A stretch of DNA of 64,000 nucleotides, taken from Nyssa sinensis (lineage: Eukaryota; Streptophyta; Magnoliopsida; Cornales; Nyssaceae). Shown piece by piece: positions 23,001 through 35,543 of this stretch. Under the pieces are notes generated by a model. It ran no database searches and was not told the origin of the DNA. It saw only the letters and a program-made list of their open reading frames with translations. Position 1 is the first letter of the stretch. The number at the start of each line of letters is the position of its first letter. Location: the NCBI GenBank assembly GCA_008638375.1, contig CM018051.1:8791387-8855386 (forward strand), written 5' to 3'. The position numbers and the translations under genes were made by a program.

Positions 23001-25969
23001 ATAAGGAAATGAGTTCTTTTCCAATAACGTGAAATGGTGATTGACAAACTGCAAAATATGCATATTTTCTATTCTTAACCTTTAATTAGAAAACATTTGA
23101 GAAGATAGCAACATTAGATGCTGACTCATGCACCTGAGTAAGGTTTTTACAACACGTAACACAACCCTTCTCAAAATACTCGTCATGCTAATTAACATGC
23201 AGGTTGACCAGCAATAGTCACATCATTTATGCAGGGCAGGCGGAGTCTTGCACCATGTCATGATTCACTTTCATGGTTCCACCTCATAGGGCAATCCGGA
23301 TTGTTTTTTAGTGGTCCATAAAGAAACCATCACAGATAGTAAAGGAAGTGCATCCCTATACATGCTCCCCTTATATATGTTTCTGCTCCACCTTTAACAG
23401 AAGTGGCCTTACTGCATATAAAAAGTGAAGTGAAAAATGGGTGGCCAAATTAGAGAAGTGAAAAGAAGGAAAAAAAGGCGCTTCGTTTGCTATCCACATT
23501 CCACACTTAAATCCTTGGCATGCTTTTTCCTGGATCCATGACTTTGTTGTGGAAATGGGTTCTTCCTTCCTCAGAGTGCACCTTTGTTTCTTGTAATTCT
23601 AGAAAGTATATGATGTTTGGTGGATTGTAATGTGTAGTGCAGCTAAAATTTAATGTTCACCTCTTAATTTCGTTATTACCTTATTTTTGGTTTAACTTAA
23701 TTGCACAGATGAACAAAATGAACTAAGGCGGCGGAAAATTGCTGCTTGGAATATAGCATTTGTTTGTACTGGGGTTCTTGTCCTTGCATCTGCTGCGTCC
23801 ACTGAAGATCTTCCCAGGTGTGTCAACTTTTAGTAGCCATTTTTGTTTGTCTAATTGTCTGTTATTAATAGTTGAATACCTTTTGTGCTTCCTGTTCTGA
23901 TATTGATATCCCATGTTGCAACTTTTAATGTTACATACTACAAATATCCAGTATGATATGCAGTTAGGCTTTTATTTTAGCGTCCTCTTAGTAGTTTCAA
24001 GAAAGAAAAAAGAAACAGCAAACTGTCACCCACTTTCATAAGACAATAAAGTTGTGTATTTACTGCAATGAAATTGACACCTGGTCTAATCTAACACCAT
24101 GCACACTTTTCTTTTCTAGATGTACAAACACAGTGTTTAGATTAACCACATGATGATGAAAAGTTCTTGGCATCTTAATGTTAGACTTATAGCTGACCAC
24201 CATGGAAAGGGGGGGGGGGGGGGGAATATGTGAAGCTTTATCTGGTTTATTACTTAAATCTTAGATGTAAAACCCAAAAACTCTGATTTAATATAATTAA
24301 TTTGGTGACTCCATTCGACACACATAAATAACGTAGACAATTACTATAAAAGTTGTGCAAATACATTAAAATAAGAAATCATGGTGAATGAGTAAATTTT
24401 CCATGAAGCGTGATTTGGTTCTTAGATCAATTGGGTCCTATATTTGGCTCAACTCAGTTGACTTCAGAAGTCAGAACTTGCTTGTATTAGATTGACATGG
24501 CCTTCATCTAAAAGAGTTAAGTGGTGTGGATTCAGAGTAAGATTATTCAGTTTGAGAATGGTGGTAACAATAGTTTGTAATGACTTTAGAGCAACTAGTG
24601 TTTGGCCTGCTTAAGAATACACAATATGATAAGAAAGAACCGTATGTTGTACAATTTTTTATTAATTTTTATGGCATGTAGGGTTAGTGATTCGTGATTT
24701 GTTCCAACATCAAAGTTTATTATCTTACAAGTGATTTATTTGTTATCGTTCATGACTATCTATCTCAACCTGTTGCCAGCATTCCTCGCTTTACATTGTG
24801 CGGAGTGGGATGTGTTCTTCTGTTGTGTGGCTTGATTGTGCTCACCTGTATAGATCAAGATAATGCGAGGCACGGCTTTGGACACTCAGGAGGTATGCTG
24901 AATTTAGTTTCAAATAACAATGATGAGATCGATAAAGCTTACACAGTGTTGACGACTCTGATCTAGTAATTTTCCTTTATTGTGCTAACCATTTTATTTT
25001 CTTCAATACTCAGGGTAGCAAGATTTTAAGACTGGAGGTTGGGTTAAAGTCAATCACTCAAAAGTAAATTGATTGGTGGACATTTAAAGCCAACCTTAAG
25101 TAAACTAATTCAGCGTATTACAGTTCGGCGAGACCAGAAATGAAATGAAATTCCTGAAACTTCTAGGAAGTTTATAGAAATTCAAAACTTATTCGGTAGT
25201 ATTGGCAGAAGAAAAGGCCACAGATTAGTGAATAGTTAGTTTTTTTTTTTTTTTTTTTTTGGGGGGGGGGGGGGAGGGGGGTCCAAGTTAATGAATAAAC
25301 ACTTGGATGACTTTTTCTGGTTTTTTTTTTTTTTTATAGGTAAATCTCGCGCGCGCACACCACTTTGCCATGAATAAACACTAGAGCTTGTTGGTGACCT
25401 TTTCTGGTTTGTTCTTGGCTTAGCAAAGCTGCAATGTCAGAACTTGCTTGTGGCCGTCAAATTAACCCAAAAAAAATTGTGGATTCATCCAATGAATCCA
25501 AATGTAGTGTATCTATATCCAATTCGAAATAGTATTTAGGAAATGGAAAATTCTGATGTGCATGCAAGAATCTGCAAGTAAACGCATGTGATAATTTTCT
25601 GACTTCTCTTCAGGTTTCATTTGCCCATTTGTTCCGCTTTTACCTGTCGCGTGCATTCTCATAAACACGTACTTACTGATAAATCTTGGGTGAGTTAACT
25701 GGTCAAATTAGTGTGCCTCTCACTCTCTGATGACGTCTAGATTGAATGAACTTCAGTAATGTCTTTTATGCATGATTTCAATATGATGATATTTTCTTGT
25801 CCTTACACTCAGAGCTGGTACATGGATCCGGGTTTCAATATGGCTGGTAGCAGGAGGATTAGTATATCTATTTTATGGTCGCACCCACAGCTCACTGTCA
25901 GATGCAGTTTATGTGCCAACAGCTCATGCTGATGAGATCTACCGAAGTTCATCACAGTATAATGCATAG
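11039..25969 (+). CDS. CAT2: Cationic amino acid transporter, CAT2/3/4 type, copy 1 (exon 1 frameshifted)
   Basis: APC-superfamily permease that would carry basic amino acids across a membrane (tonoplast for this plant clade). Exons: 11039-11208, 14661-14862, 15157-15241, 15958-16092, 16196-16314, 16397-16493, 18158-18330, 18428-18494, 22136-22294, 22409-22676, 23709-23817, 24780-24892, 25614-25689, 25813-25969 (TAG). Exons 2-14 are open and in phase. They show [13 protein letters not shown] (first membrane segment), [46 protein letters not shown] and [11 protein letters not shown]. Exon 1 has one extra base in AGGAGGAAAGCAAG (about 11122-11135): the ATG frame hits TGA soon after RRK, while the other frame restores KQVDS and runs into exon 2 without a Met. 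Removing one base gives 642 aa. Exon 4 is six bases shorter than in copy 2. Introns 1, 6, 8 and 10 hold retroelement pieces. Pseudogene, assembly error or alternative first exon are all possible. Confidence 0.88.
12640..13402 (+). mobile_element. 5'-truncated L1-type LINE with poly(A) tail (intron 1 of CAT copy 1)
   Basis: Plus-strand frames encode the C-terminal end of a plant non-LTR reverse transcriptase: [17 protein letters not shown], then a zinc-binding 'zf-RVT' segment with [18 protein letters not shown] (CxxC...HxxxxC) and WGIWRERN. An in-frame TAG and a frame change show it is dead. The copy ends in ACCGATAAAAAAAAAAA at about 13386-13402, a LINE-style A tail. The 3' end TATTAATATATACATACTCT resembles the tail of other fragments in this window. 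Confidence 0.85.
13403..14660. other. Rest of intron 1 of CAT copy 1
   Basis: AT-rich intron sequence leading to the acceptor TTTTGATCAG before exon 2. No coding signal was recognised. Confidence 0.5.
17200..17850 (+). mobile_element. LINE reverse transcriptase fragment (intron 6 of CAT copy 1)
   Basis: Broken plus-strand frames resemble the N-terminal part of an L1-type reverse transcriptase: [20 protein letters not shown], then [12 protein letters not shown], then [16 protein letters not shown] (family pattern 'NGDKAPGPDGF') and [10 protein letters not shown]. Stops interrupt the frame. The corresponding intron of CAT copy 2 is 98 bases, against 1,664 here, consistent with insertion after the duplication. 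Confidence 0.8.
19020..21550 (+). mobile_element. 5'-truncated Ty1/copia element in intron 8 of CAT copy 1
   Basis: Plus-strand frames give an integrase core ([11 protein letters not shown] near 19085), a reverse transcriptase start ([20 protein letters not shown] at about 20062-20121), LLYVDD-like sequence near 20430, and an RNase H region to about 21240. All are broken by stops. A polypurine tract GAGGGGGGC at about 21295-21303 is followed by LTR-like DNA with a TATA motif. No matching 5' LTR or gag was found in the intron, so the copy is 5' truncated. Confidence 0.85.
21304..21550 (+). repeat. 3' LTR of the copia element in CAT copy 1 intron 8
   Basis: It begins right after the polypurine tract and contains TATAAATAGG at 21441-21450, a plausible retroelement promoter. 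The right boundary is uncertain because the other LTR is not present for comparison. Confidence 0.6.
22838..22990 (-). mobile_element. LINE 3'-tail fragment (intron 10 of CAT copy 1)
   Basis: On the minus strand this segment ends in ATTAATTCTTTACTGATCAAAAAAA, close to the tail of the LINE at 12640-13402. The adjoining bases resemble the 3' part of the minus-strand LINE at 44925-45490 (shared AAAAATCAAAGCC). It is too short to carry coding sequence. Confidence 0.55.
24209..24224. repeat. Poly(G) run, intron 11 of CAT copy 1
   Basis: Sixteen consecutive G on the plus strand, in an intron. It has no coding effect and is a likely place for sequencing length error. Confidence 0.9.
25240..25281. 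repeat. Poly(T)-poly(G) tract, intron 12 of CAT copy 1
   Basis: About 21 T directly followed by about 20 G with a single A interruption. A T-rich stretch and alternating GC/CA dinucleotides follow at 25321-25360. The motif is intronic, and its length is unlikely to be exact in any assembly. Confidence 0.9.
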
Positions 25970-26423
25970 TCTTTGTACCAGGCAGCACTGTCAGCAACCA
26001 GGATTTAACCATCCTCCTCTTTCTCACAAAAATCATATCTTCTTGTATAGTTGATAACAATATATCTATATATATATATATTATTTAAAATATTTATTAG
26101 GTGTCGTGAATTGAAATCACTCTCTTTGGATTTCATCCCCACGTACCCCCCTTTTTGGGTAAGAGGGACTTTTCGATTTGTTGCAGATGTGCATGGAATA
26201 GCTTGAGATATGAAAGGTCTCTTTGTAAACATCCTACAAATATGGAATGACGAGTGCTTCGTGGCAAATTGAAAAGTTTGATGATATGAAAGGGAAAAAA
26301 AAAAAGAAATGATTATGGAAAACTTGCAGTTTTCTCGTGTTTGAAGCACGAGATAATTTATAATGTGTTTACAATTGTTCAAAATGAATATTGAATGGAG
26401 GTAGCATGCCTTGATTTTCCTAA
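25970..26423. other. 3' flank of CAT copy 1
   Basis: 3' UTR and downstream DNA after the TAG, with an AT microsatellite near 26060-26085. No gene seen. Confidence 0.5.
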
Positions 26424-27113
26424 GGCACCGTTTGATTAGGTGAAAAGTGTTAGAAAGTGAAGTAAAGAAAAAAATTCAATTGTTTAGGAGTTTGTTTGGT
26501 AAGAAAAAGGAAAAAAGTTTCAGAAATGATGACAACTTGTTTCTTGAAAAAATCGTAGGAAAATAGTTTTCCCTGAAAGTGGTCATATATGATTTGGATT
26601 CCTAATTTGCCCACTTTATCCATTTATTACATATGTAGTTGTAACTTTTTGAAATTTATGTTGTTATTTGATTTGGATAGGAATAAGAATCCAATGCATT
26701 TTAATTCCTTTGAAGACTTTGTATTTAGCTCAACATCTTCTATCTCTTTTTTCCCTTTTCTAGTCTCTCTATTAAAATCTCTCATAATCCTTAATGTTTT
26801 TCAATTAAAAAAATATGGTTTTGAGTGCAATTGGGAAATTTTATTGGTTAGAGAATATAACATTCCTCTGTCTTGTGTAAATTTCAAAATATATGGATAG
26901 TGGTTTAGTCAAATAAAAAAAATATTCTTTTCACTTTAATGCTTTTCAAATGATAAAATAAAATTTTCTTGCAATTTTTTTTGTTAATTCTTCATCAATA
27001 ACTAAACAGAAATAGAAAAAAGTCAGTTTCTTTTTTCTTTCCTTTCCTTTCATCCACTTTACTTTCTTTTACTTTCACTTTCTATCATTTCTGACTTCCT
27101 AATTGGAAGGAGC
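26424..27113. mobile_element. Inverted-repeat element downstream of CAT copy 1
   Basis: The left end GGCACCGTTTGATTAGG...AGAAAGTGAAGTAAAG is mirrored on the opposite strand at the right end by GCTCCTTCCAATTAGG...AGAAAGTGAAAGTAAA, imperfect terminal inverted repeats of about 45 bp. The interior is AT-rich and has no transposase. This looks like a MITE. The superfamily is not assigned because a clean target duplication was not found. Confidence 0.6.
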
Positions 27114-27803
27114 ATAAGGGGTGATTCTTTTTTCTTTTCTTGTCCTTTCCTGTGTATTTCATTGTCTAGATATATGCTGGCTTTATGTTACAATTCTTAT
27201 ATTGATAATAATGACATGCCATCTTGAATTCTTGATTAGTGTCAAGTGTAATCATCAAACAACCTTTTTGCACACTTCTTTTTCTTGTGAAGTGATTTTA
27301 ATTTCTATTGGAAGACCTTTCCCGTGAGGAAATGACACAAATTGACTAGAAAAAGCTACTGATTCCCTCTATGGAGTCTTGTCCCAGTTCTGTTCTCATC
27401 ATGAGGAACTTTGTGCTCTTCGGCTCGTTCCTGGCAACCCAATTTTGTGACTCTTGCTTCTCCCGGTGACTTGCATCCTCTTTACCCATGAGGACTTTTG
27501 AATGGCGAGCAATTTGGAAGTGCTTTTTTTATACTTTTGAGAGTAACTTTTGTTGGAAAAATGACTTCTTTTTTTTTTTTGGAAAAATGGATTTGAGCAT
27601 GAAATTTTTGGCTATCTTTAGGCTAAAATTAAAGTGAGTTTCACACATGATTTGAGGTGGGTTCATATAAAAATCTGTTGTATTCTATAAGGAGATTAAG
27701 AACATATATTGAGTTGTTCAAAACTATTAATGAGTGAATAAGAAATTGATTCCAAAAATCACTCCCATTTGGAAATAGTAGCAAAGTGTAAAACTTGTGA
27801 AAA

Positions 27804-27840
27804 TTTTTTGTCCCACATAAAATAGATACAAAACTTTAAG

Positions 27841-27879
<39 letters not shown>

Positions 27880-27941
27880 TTGTCCCACATAAAATAGATA
27901 CAAAACTTTAAGTGAATATATATATATATATATATATATAT
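27804..27941. repeat. 72-bp direct tandem duplication containing (TA)n
   Basis: TTTTTTGTCCCACATAAAAT followed by AGATACAAAACTTTAAGT and a (TA)n run occurs twice, with the GTCCC motif at 27810 and 27882. The copies are nearly identical apart from TA number and one base, so the duplication looks recent. Confidence 0.85.
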
Positions 27942-30150
27942 GATTATCTTGAAGTAGCCCTCCTATCATAGTTTTAATTAGAGAGATTTGGAACCACATG
28001 CTCAGGTCAGATATGGTTCTATCACTTTTACAACTTAGATTTGGTTGATTGGATCAAGTATAACTCTTCCCTTTACTCTGTTAAACTATTTCAAATTCCA
28101 TGGGCTTTTATTTTTATATATGGTATTTGATAATAAGGGCAGAACCATGAAAATTATTAGTTGTGGCCTAAAAAATTTGAGTGAAAATTTTGGGGTGAAA
28201 AATGATAGATATAATGGGTAAAAATTGGGTTAGCCAAAATTTTTGGGGATAGGCTAAAAATTTGGAAGAGAAATGAGAGAAATAATAGGTAAATATTAAG
28301 TTGAGCTAAAATTTTATACTGAACTAATTTTAAAAGATTTAAAATAGTATAATCAAATTAAAAGTTTAAAATTAATAAAAGTCTAACTCTACAAAAAAAT
28401 ATCTCATAAAAGTTTTATGAAAAAAAACTTAATTTTATTAATAGAGTTTTATTAGTATTGTAGTCTCATTTTTTAAAAAAAATTTATGTAAATATTTTAT
28501 TATTAGAATTTTATTCAATATAATAATTAAATTTTATATTACAAAAGTAAATATAATAACTATAGGAAACAAAGTAAAAAAATTAAATTAATATTTTAAA
28601 AAATCTCATTTAGAATTCTTACTTATTCACTTTAAGCCTCTAATTATATAAGGTCGACCTTGTACCAGTTGCTTTCGAGAGAAGACCCAAATTTGAGTCT
28701 TGCTTTGCCTTTTAATTTCCAAAACAACAAAAAAAAAATGATATAAAAAATGTGCTTACATGCTTTTAAAATAGTTTTTATATTAATTTTACATTTCAAA
28801 ACAAATAAATCTGGGACTATGGTAAAAAAAAATTTATTTTTTAATTTGTGGGCATTTTCAATTTATTTACTCGTCTATGATTGTTTAGAAAATATTTTTT
28901 GAAAAAACGTTTTTAACAAAATCATTTGATTTGAGAACTTTGAGAAATAGATTTTACATAGAAATCGTTTTTAAAAAGACATTTTCAAAAACATCTTTTC
29001 AAAATATGATTTTTAAAGAAGACTAATTGGTTCTAGAAACACATACAAAGACTTATCAAAATCGTTTTTTGTTTTTTAATATAAACAATGAAAATGTTTT
29101 TTGAAAAAGACGATTTTACAAAATAACCATATTTTAGTATATAAGTTTAAAATAACCATATTCTAAAAAGAAAAAAAAAGTCAAAAAATAACCATATTTT
29201 TGAAAAAAAATTCAACAAAAGCATATCTGGGAACAAACAAAGTTTGAACTGAAGTACGTTTGAAAAAAATCCTTCCTTGGTCCACTTAAGATTATTAATT
29301 ATTGGAGTCACCTTACAATATTTTGAGCAACATCTTATTTCTCAAATTTGTATTAAATGATATGACATGACGTGACATTGTATTTTTTTATTAGACAGTT
29401 AAGAATATTTTAAATTAGCTTACGCGTGTACTAAATTGAGTTCTTTTTTTCGTAATAGTCAGACTTGTCTTTTAAATTCTAACTGTCAACGATCGGTACA
29501 AAAAAACTCAAATTCAAGATATTTAAATTTTATCTTCAATATTTTTACTGCTGGATCATACTCCAAATTATGACATTGTATTATTAATAACATTTTAAAT
29601 AAGAGTAAATACTATTATAAACTTGAATTTGTATAAGACATAATATTTCAAATATTAAAACTAAGAATTAGAAATAGAGTGACTAGAGTAAAAAAAAACT
29701 CAGATTCTAAATCACGGTGAAAACATGCTGTTTTATATAAATCCATATAAATACATTATTTTCAAATTTTATATTCTAAATAACGTAACACTATATATTA
29801 TTATTAGTGCATTAAGTAATTTAAATAACAGAATAGAATGATGCATTACTAATGGAGATTTGATGTAGAAATTTGGTAAATTAAGTTTGATTACTTTTAA
29901 ATTATATAATTAATGTGATATAATAATAAATATTATATTTTTATATTTGTATTCTAAATAATATGTATTAGCGTGACAATATAATATTAATAAACTTAAT
30001 GTGATTATGCTGAAGAATACAAATTTAAAATATAAATTTGAAAAGTGTATTATTATTATTATGCGTGTATATGTGTATGTGTATGTTTGTGTGTATGTAT
30101 ATATATATATATATATATGGAATAAAAATTTGAAAATGGTATTATTGCAG
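27942..30150. other. AT-rich intergenic DNA between the two CAT genes
   Basis: Very AT-rich with long A and T runs and no gene. 28135-28330 (AAGGGCAGAACCATGAAAATT, then repeated AAAATTTTGGGGTGA and TTTTTGGGGATAGGCTAAAA motifs) resembles the interior of the DNA transposon at 42641-42916 in opposite orientation, and is probably a decayed relative. (TATG)/(TA) repeats lie at 30063-30118. Confidence 0.45.
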
Positions 30151-30436
30151 AAAAAAATACATCGTCCCGCTAGCTGGGCTTCGGGCACACCCGCGATCAA
30201 CGAGGGTAGCTTGGCGCAAATTATTGGCGTCCCCGAAACTCCCGTCACTCTCTCCTCAAGCTGTTAACTTTTACCCGCTTCCCTCTTCCCAAGTGCTTCA
30301 ATCTATTGGGAGTCTGTACAGGGTTTTTATTTTTCTGGTTATATTTATAGATAGATAGATAGTTTGCTTTGTCAATTTTCCAAGAAAATTCACCAGAAAA
30401 CTCCTGTAACGATCAGAATTTTCTTTGATTATTTAT
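30150..30436 (+). promoter_or_regulatory. Putative promoter and leader of CAT copy 2
   Basis: A GC-richer island (about 30165-30300) precedes the ATG at 30437, and a TATATTTATAGATAGATAG stretch lies near 30338-30361. The pyrimidine-rich CCCGCTTCCCTCTTCCC near 30275 parallels one upstream of CAT copy 1. The transcription start cannot be assigned. Confidence 0.35.
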
Positions 30437-31559
30437 ATGGGTTTCCTTACTGATTCACAAAAGAGTGGTAGCGGAAGAGGAGGGCGGTTTTCATGGGGTT
30501 TTAGAAGTTTGATAAGGAGGAAGCAGGTTGATTCTATCCATGCTAAATCATCTGGGGGCCGTCGTCAATTGGCCAAGAAGTTATCTGCTTCCCATCTCAT
30601 TGCCATCGGTAAATCTACCAATTCCTTTGTTCTTGTTCTGGGTGTTTTTGCTTTTCTATGTTCTAATTTTCTTTTGAGGATGTTTCTGCTCATATGTTTT
30701 GATTCTCTAATGTGATTCTCGTAGAGTTGGTTCCTGCTTATTTTGAAATGTTTATTTTGTATCAGATTTTTGCCTCATAGAGTTGATTCTCGGTGTTGTT
30801 TTCTTTCGCTTTGTGCTTTTTGTTTTTCCGTTTTGTTTAGGCTTTGCAGTCTGCTCAAGATCATCAACCTAATATCATTCCGTTTAACACTTTTTAAAAG
30901 TATTTTTTTGCTTATTTAAGTAAACAAATAAAAAGTATTGTTTGGTTTTGGTACTTTACAAAATCAAAAAAGCAAAAAAGAGCCCCCCCCCCCCAAAAAA
31001 AAAGTTTTTGTTTTTTATAACAAAAACGTTTATTTTTATGCTTTCTTTGTTCAAATTACCACCACCACCGTCGCCACCGCCACCGCCACCGTATCACTGC
31101 CACTACTACCATTGCTGCTGCCACTACCACAACCATGATTATTTGGCCTTCGCTTCACCGCCACTGCCGTTGCCACTACCACTACCACAACCATGATTTT
31201 TCTGGCCTCTCCTTTACTACCACCGCCACTGCACCACGCCACTACCACTACTGCTGCTGCTGCACCACCATACGTCGTACATGAAAAATGATACTTAATT
31301 ACATGCAGGAAAAAGTCACTTCCAGAGCATAATTGACAGGCAATTGAAACCTGCTGACTCTAATGAGTCTAATCACATTCAAATAAAAACCTGATATATC
31401 ACCATAGTCAACATGAAATCTGATTATATATACACACACATATACATACATATGTATAAATACAGACACACATGTATATATATATATATACATATATATG
31501 CATATGATTTCTCTTCACATATGTGTACATTCTCTTACGTGTGTGTGTGTGTGTGTGTG

Positions 31560-31604
<45 letters not shown>

Positions 31605-34600
31605 TGTGAAGAGAAGGCAAAAAAAGGCTGCCAAGAGTTGCCTTTTGCATTTTAACAGTTCAATGGTGATGCGGTGGTGGTGATGCTGTGTGGTGGTAGT
31701 GCAATGGTCTTGATATCTATTTTGCTTTTGAAAAATGATTTTGTAGGTAATTTTTAAAAGTTAATATTTAAAAAAGTAATTTTGATAATTAATTACCAAA
31801 CGTGCTTTGACTTTTTAAGCAAAAAGCAAAAATTGTATAAATTACATTTTTGCTTATTAAAAAGCACTTACAAAAAGCGATACCAAACATACACTAAATT
31901 TTTGCCTTTATGGGTGCTCATCCATTCCATCTAGAATTTATTAAATCATGCCTTTTTTTTACATGACACAGTTTGCATTAAGTTTCACATGCTTATGCTT
32001 TTAATGCATTGAATTCCGGGTTATAATTGTGTACAAGTTGCTAAATTGATTAATTCAGTTACTTATCACTTTATTATAAATTGTAGTTATCTGAAATTGA
32101 TTTTTCATCTTTATGTACATTACTTCATATTGTACATATGTACCCTATGAGTAGGGGTTGGCTCAACGATTGGTGCTGGAGTTTACATTCTTGTTGGCAC
32201 GGTTGCGAGAGAGCATTCTGGGCCTGCTCTTGCCATTTCATTCCTTATAGCTGGAATTGCTGCTGCTCTTTCAGCCTTCTGCTATGCAGAGCTTGCAAGT
32301 CGTTGCCCATCAGCAGGGAGTGCCTATCATTATTCATACATATGTGTTGGAGAAGGGTAACCTCTTACCGCTTTTAATGTCTTTCAAACTTCTGTTTTCA
32401 TGCTCATTCCTATTGAAATGGTTATTGACTTCATGCAATAGTATCTCTTTTTTTGGGTACACATACTATCAACTTTAATCTATGCTTTTTAGAGGCTTTG
32501 TGGTTTGAGAGTATGCTATTAATGAATGGTAGTCAGTGAGGTTTTAAAAATTTTCTTTAGTCAGTGATTTTAACACTCTAATTTTCTGCAGTGTTGCTTG
32601 GCTAATTGGCTGGGCTCTGATATTGGAATATACAATTGGTGGTTCTGCAGTTGCTCGTGGAATATCTCCCAATCTGGTGCAGTGCATTCTCTCTGAAGTT
32701 TTAGTTCTTTAAATTTAGATTCTCTTTGTGACTGTCATTTGTACCTTCTGGTTCAGGGTTAAAGTTTGTCCATGTTGATTGTGTACTAAGCTGGAATTGG
32801 TTCCTCTCTTCCTGTTACATCTGCATTCTTATTTGTTGTCATGGTTTGATTCCCTACACTTTTTGCACTGACCTTGCCATCTAATCAATCTTGCCACTCG
32901 TACATGCATAAAAATTGATAGAACCACTTTGAAACAGAGGAAATATATTGTATCTCATCATCCTGGGTCGTGATTGAACATGGCTGAATATTTAAAAGAC
33001 CGACTAGAATCAATTGAGCAATTGAGTTAGGAGTTGCTTTTCCAGTTGAGCCTTAATATCCACTAAGAACAGAGATAGAATAATGCTTTAAATTTTTAAT
33101 GTGTTCTCATCAGCTGCGGAAGAATAGTGGAGTAAGTGTTGAGAGGTATTTCTAAGCGGTAGCAACAACATTTTAGATCCCGGAATGTCAAAAGCATTTA
33201 GACTACATTTTGTTCTTTGTGGAAGTCAATCAGGATGATATGTTAGAGGAACCTCCACCGCTTTTTTAATTTATTAATATCAATATGCTTTGGTGTTCCT
33301 GTTCTACATTTCTGTAAACAAAAAAAAAAAAAGTGTGGTGGGACATATTAATATCAATATGCTTTGGTGTTCCTGTTCTACATTTTTGTAAACAAGAAAG
33401 GATGTAGTGGGACAAAATAGTGATCACCCGAAATTTAATATTATCTTTTTGACTTATTAATGGTCTCTCTCTCTCTCTTCACGACGATGAAGTTGATCCT
33501 TTTTCCTCTTAAGAAATTATCATGCTTTGTTGACTATAATGTAGTGTAAAAAGTACTGTACACTCATCTATTTCATCAGGCACCATTTTATCTATTTTCT
33601 TTCTTTTTCTTTAGGCCTTGCTTTTTGGAGGTGCAGATAGTTTGCCAGCTTTCCTAGCACGTGTATATATTCCTGGGTTTGATATTGTGGTTGACCCATG
33701 TGCAGCGATTTTAGTTTTGCTTGTCACTGGGCTCTTGTGTGTGGGAATCAAGGAGGTATCTTCATATATGTGTGTGTGTGTGTGTGAGTCAGTGTTCTGG
33801 AACAAATCTTCTTTTCATTTGAAGTTTGTTATTTTTCTCTTCATCAGTTCAAAAACACAATTCTTGCAGAGTACGGTTGCACAAGCCATAGTTACAACGG
33901 CAAATGTATGTGCCATGATTTTTGTCACTATAGCCGGCGGATACCTGGGTTTTAAGACTGGATGGGCTGGCTATGAACTTCCCGTCGGGTAATGATTGTT
34001 CTATACCTTACCGAAATGAGGGAAGAAAGTTTTTCCTTGTTGTAAACTCATTTTTATATGATTATCTTTTGAAGGCAGCATATTTCATTGTTTTCTTTTC
34101 AATTAATAGGTATTTTCCCTTTGGGATAGATGGGATGCTAGCTGGGTCTGCAACAGTCTTCTTTGCATACACTGGTTTTGATTCAGTTGCCAGTACTGCA
34201 GAGGAGGTAAATGCCAATATATATTCTAAAAGTTTGCATTTCTATATATTCTTTAGATGTGAGGAAATGTTGATACTTGTATATATTTTTTCTCATCCTG
34301 ACAGGTGAAGAATCCTCAACGAGATTTGCCGCTGGGTATAGGGGCTGCATTGTCTATATGTTGCATGTTATATATGTTGGTGTCTGTTGTCATTGTTGGT
34401 CTGGTACCCTATTATGCAATGGATCCAGACACCCCCATCTCCTCTGCATTTGCTAGCCATGGGATGCAGTGGGCAGCGTAAGTGAATATTTTGCATCAAA
34501 TTTGTGTTTCATTCAGTTCTTTCAGTAAGCTTTATGGCATTTCTCTTGGTCTTTTTTTTGATTGAGTCCATTGTCTCTTTTGGCTGCAGGTATATTGTAA

Positions 34601-35506
34601 CTGTTGGAGCTTTTACTGCTCTCTGCTCAACATTGATGGGTTCTCTGTTGCCTCAGGTAAATGACTAGAAATACTTAAACGTGGCCTTAGATTATAGAAT
34701 TCTTAGATTTACTTGCACTTTACAATTCCAGTTCGTTAGATGATTGTAAATACCTCTGTTTCTGATGTGTCATGTTACTTTGGACTTTTAAGAAATGGCC
34801 AATGATATTACCCAGTCCAAGTGCATTTTCTATCTCAATCACACATGTATCCTTTAATGTAGTTACCTTAAATAGGCACAATGTATACATTCCAATGTGT
34901 TTTTTTGGTGCTTTTGTGTGGGGATCTGAGTGCATCTCTGACTTCTGCGGGATGATATTCTATTTGTAGCTTTTAGGTCCTGCTATTTCTCATTTCCAGG
35001 CTCTTGCATTATTTCTTTTGCTTCATTTTACAGTCATTATGAAAATAAAAAAGGGCAAAAATGCGAAACTAAAACCATCTTCTGGTGAACATCACTTTAG
35101 AGTGAGACCCAGTTTGGCAGACAATAAGGTAACTTTGTGACCACTGATCAGGTTTCAGGTTTCTAGATGTCCTTTTCTATCATTCTGAACTAGTCATGAT
35201 GAACAGAATTCTTAGAAGCATATTATGTGTGATGTCATATGCTTTCTTGTGAGATTACATGTGGGTTAAAGGAGAGACAAGAATAAACGAGGATGATTTT
35301 CTACAGATTGTTGAAATAATTCAGACCAGTACATGATAAATGATGTGTGATTTGAATATGATTGCATATCTTGGTGGGTAATATGCTATGAAGCAAAAAG
35401 ACTTCTACAAAGTAGCCATATCCAAATCATATCAATATTGGGTACCAATACTCCTCAAATACTCGCATACAAATATCGGATACTTCTTAAATGTATACAT
35501 AATTTG

Positions 35507-35543
<37 letters not shown>

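Noticed and set aside
30942..31650. Several open frames in the (CCA)n and (GT)(GA)n repeats
   Set aside because: Pure microsatellite translation inside intron 1 of CAT copy 2.
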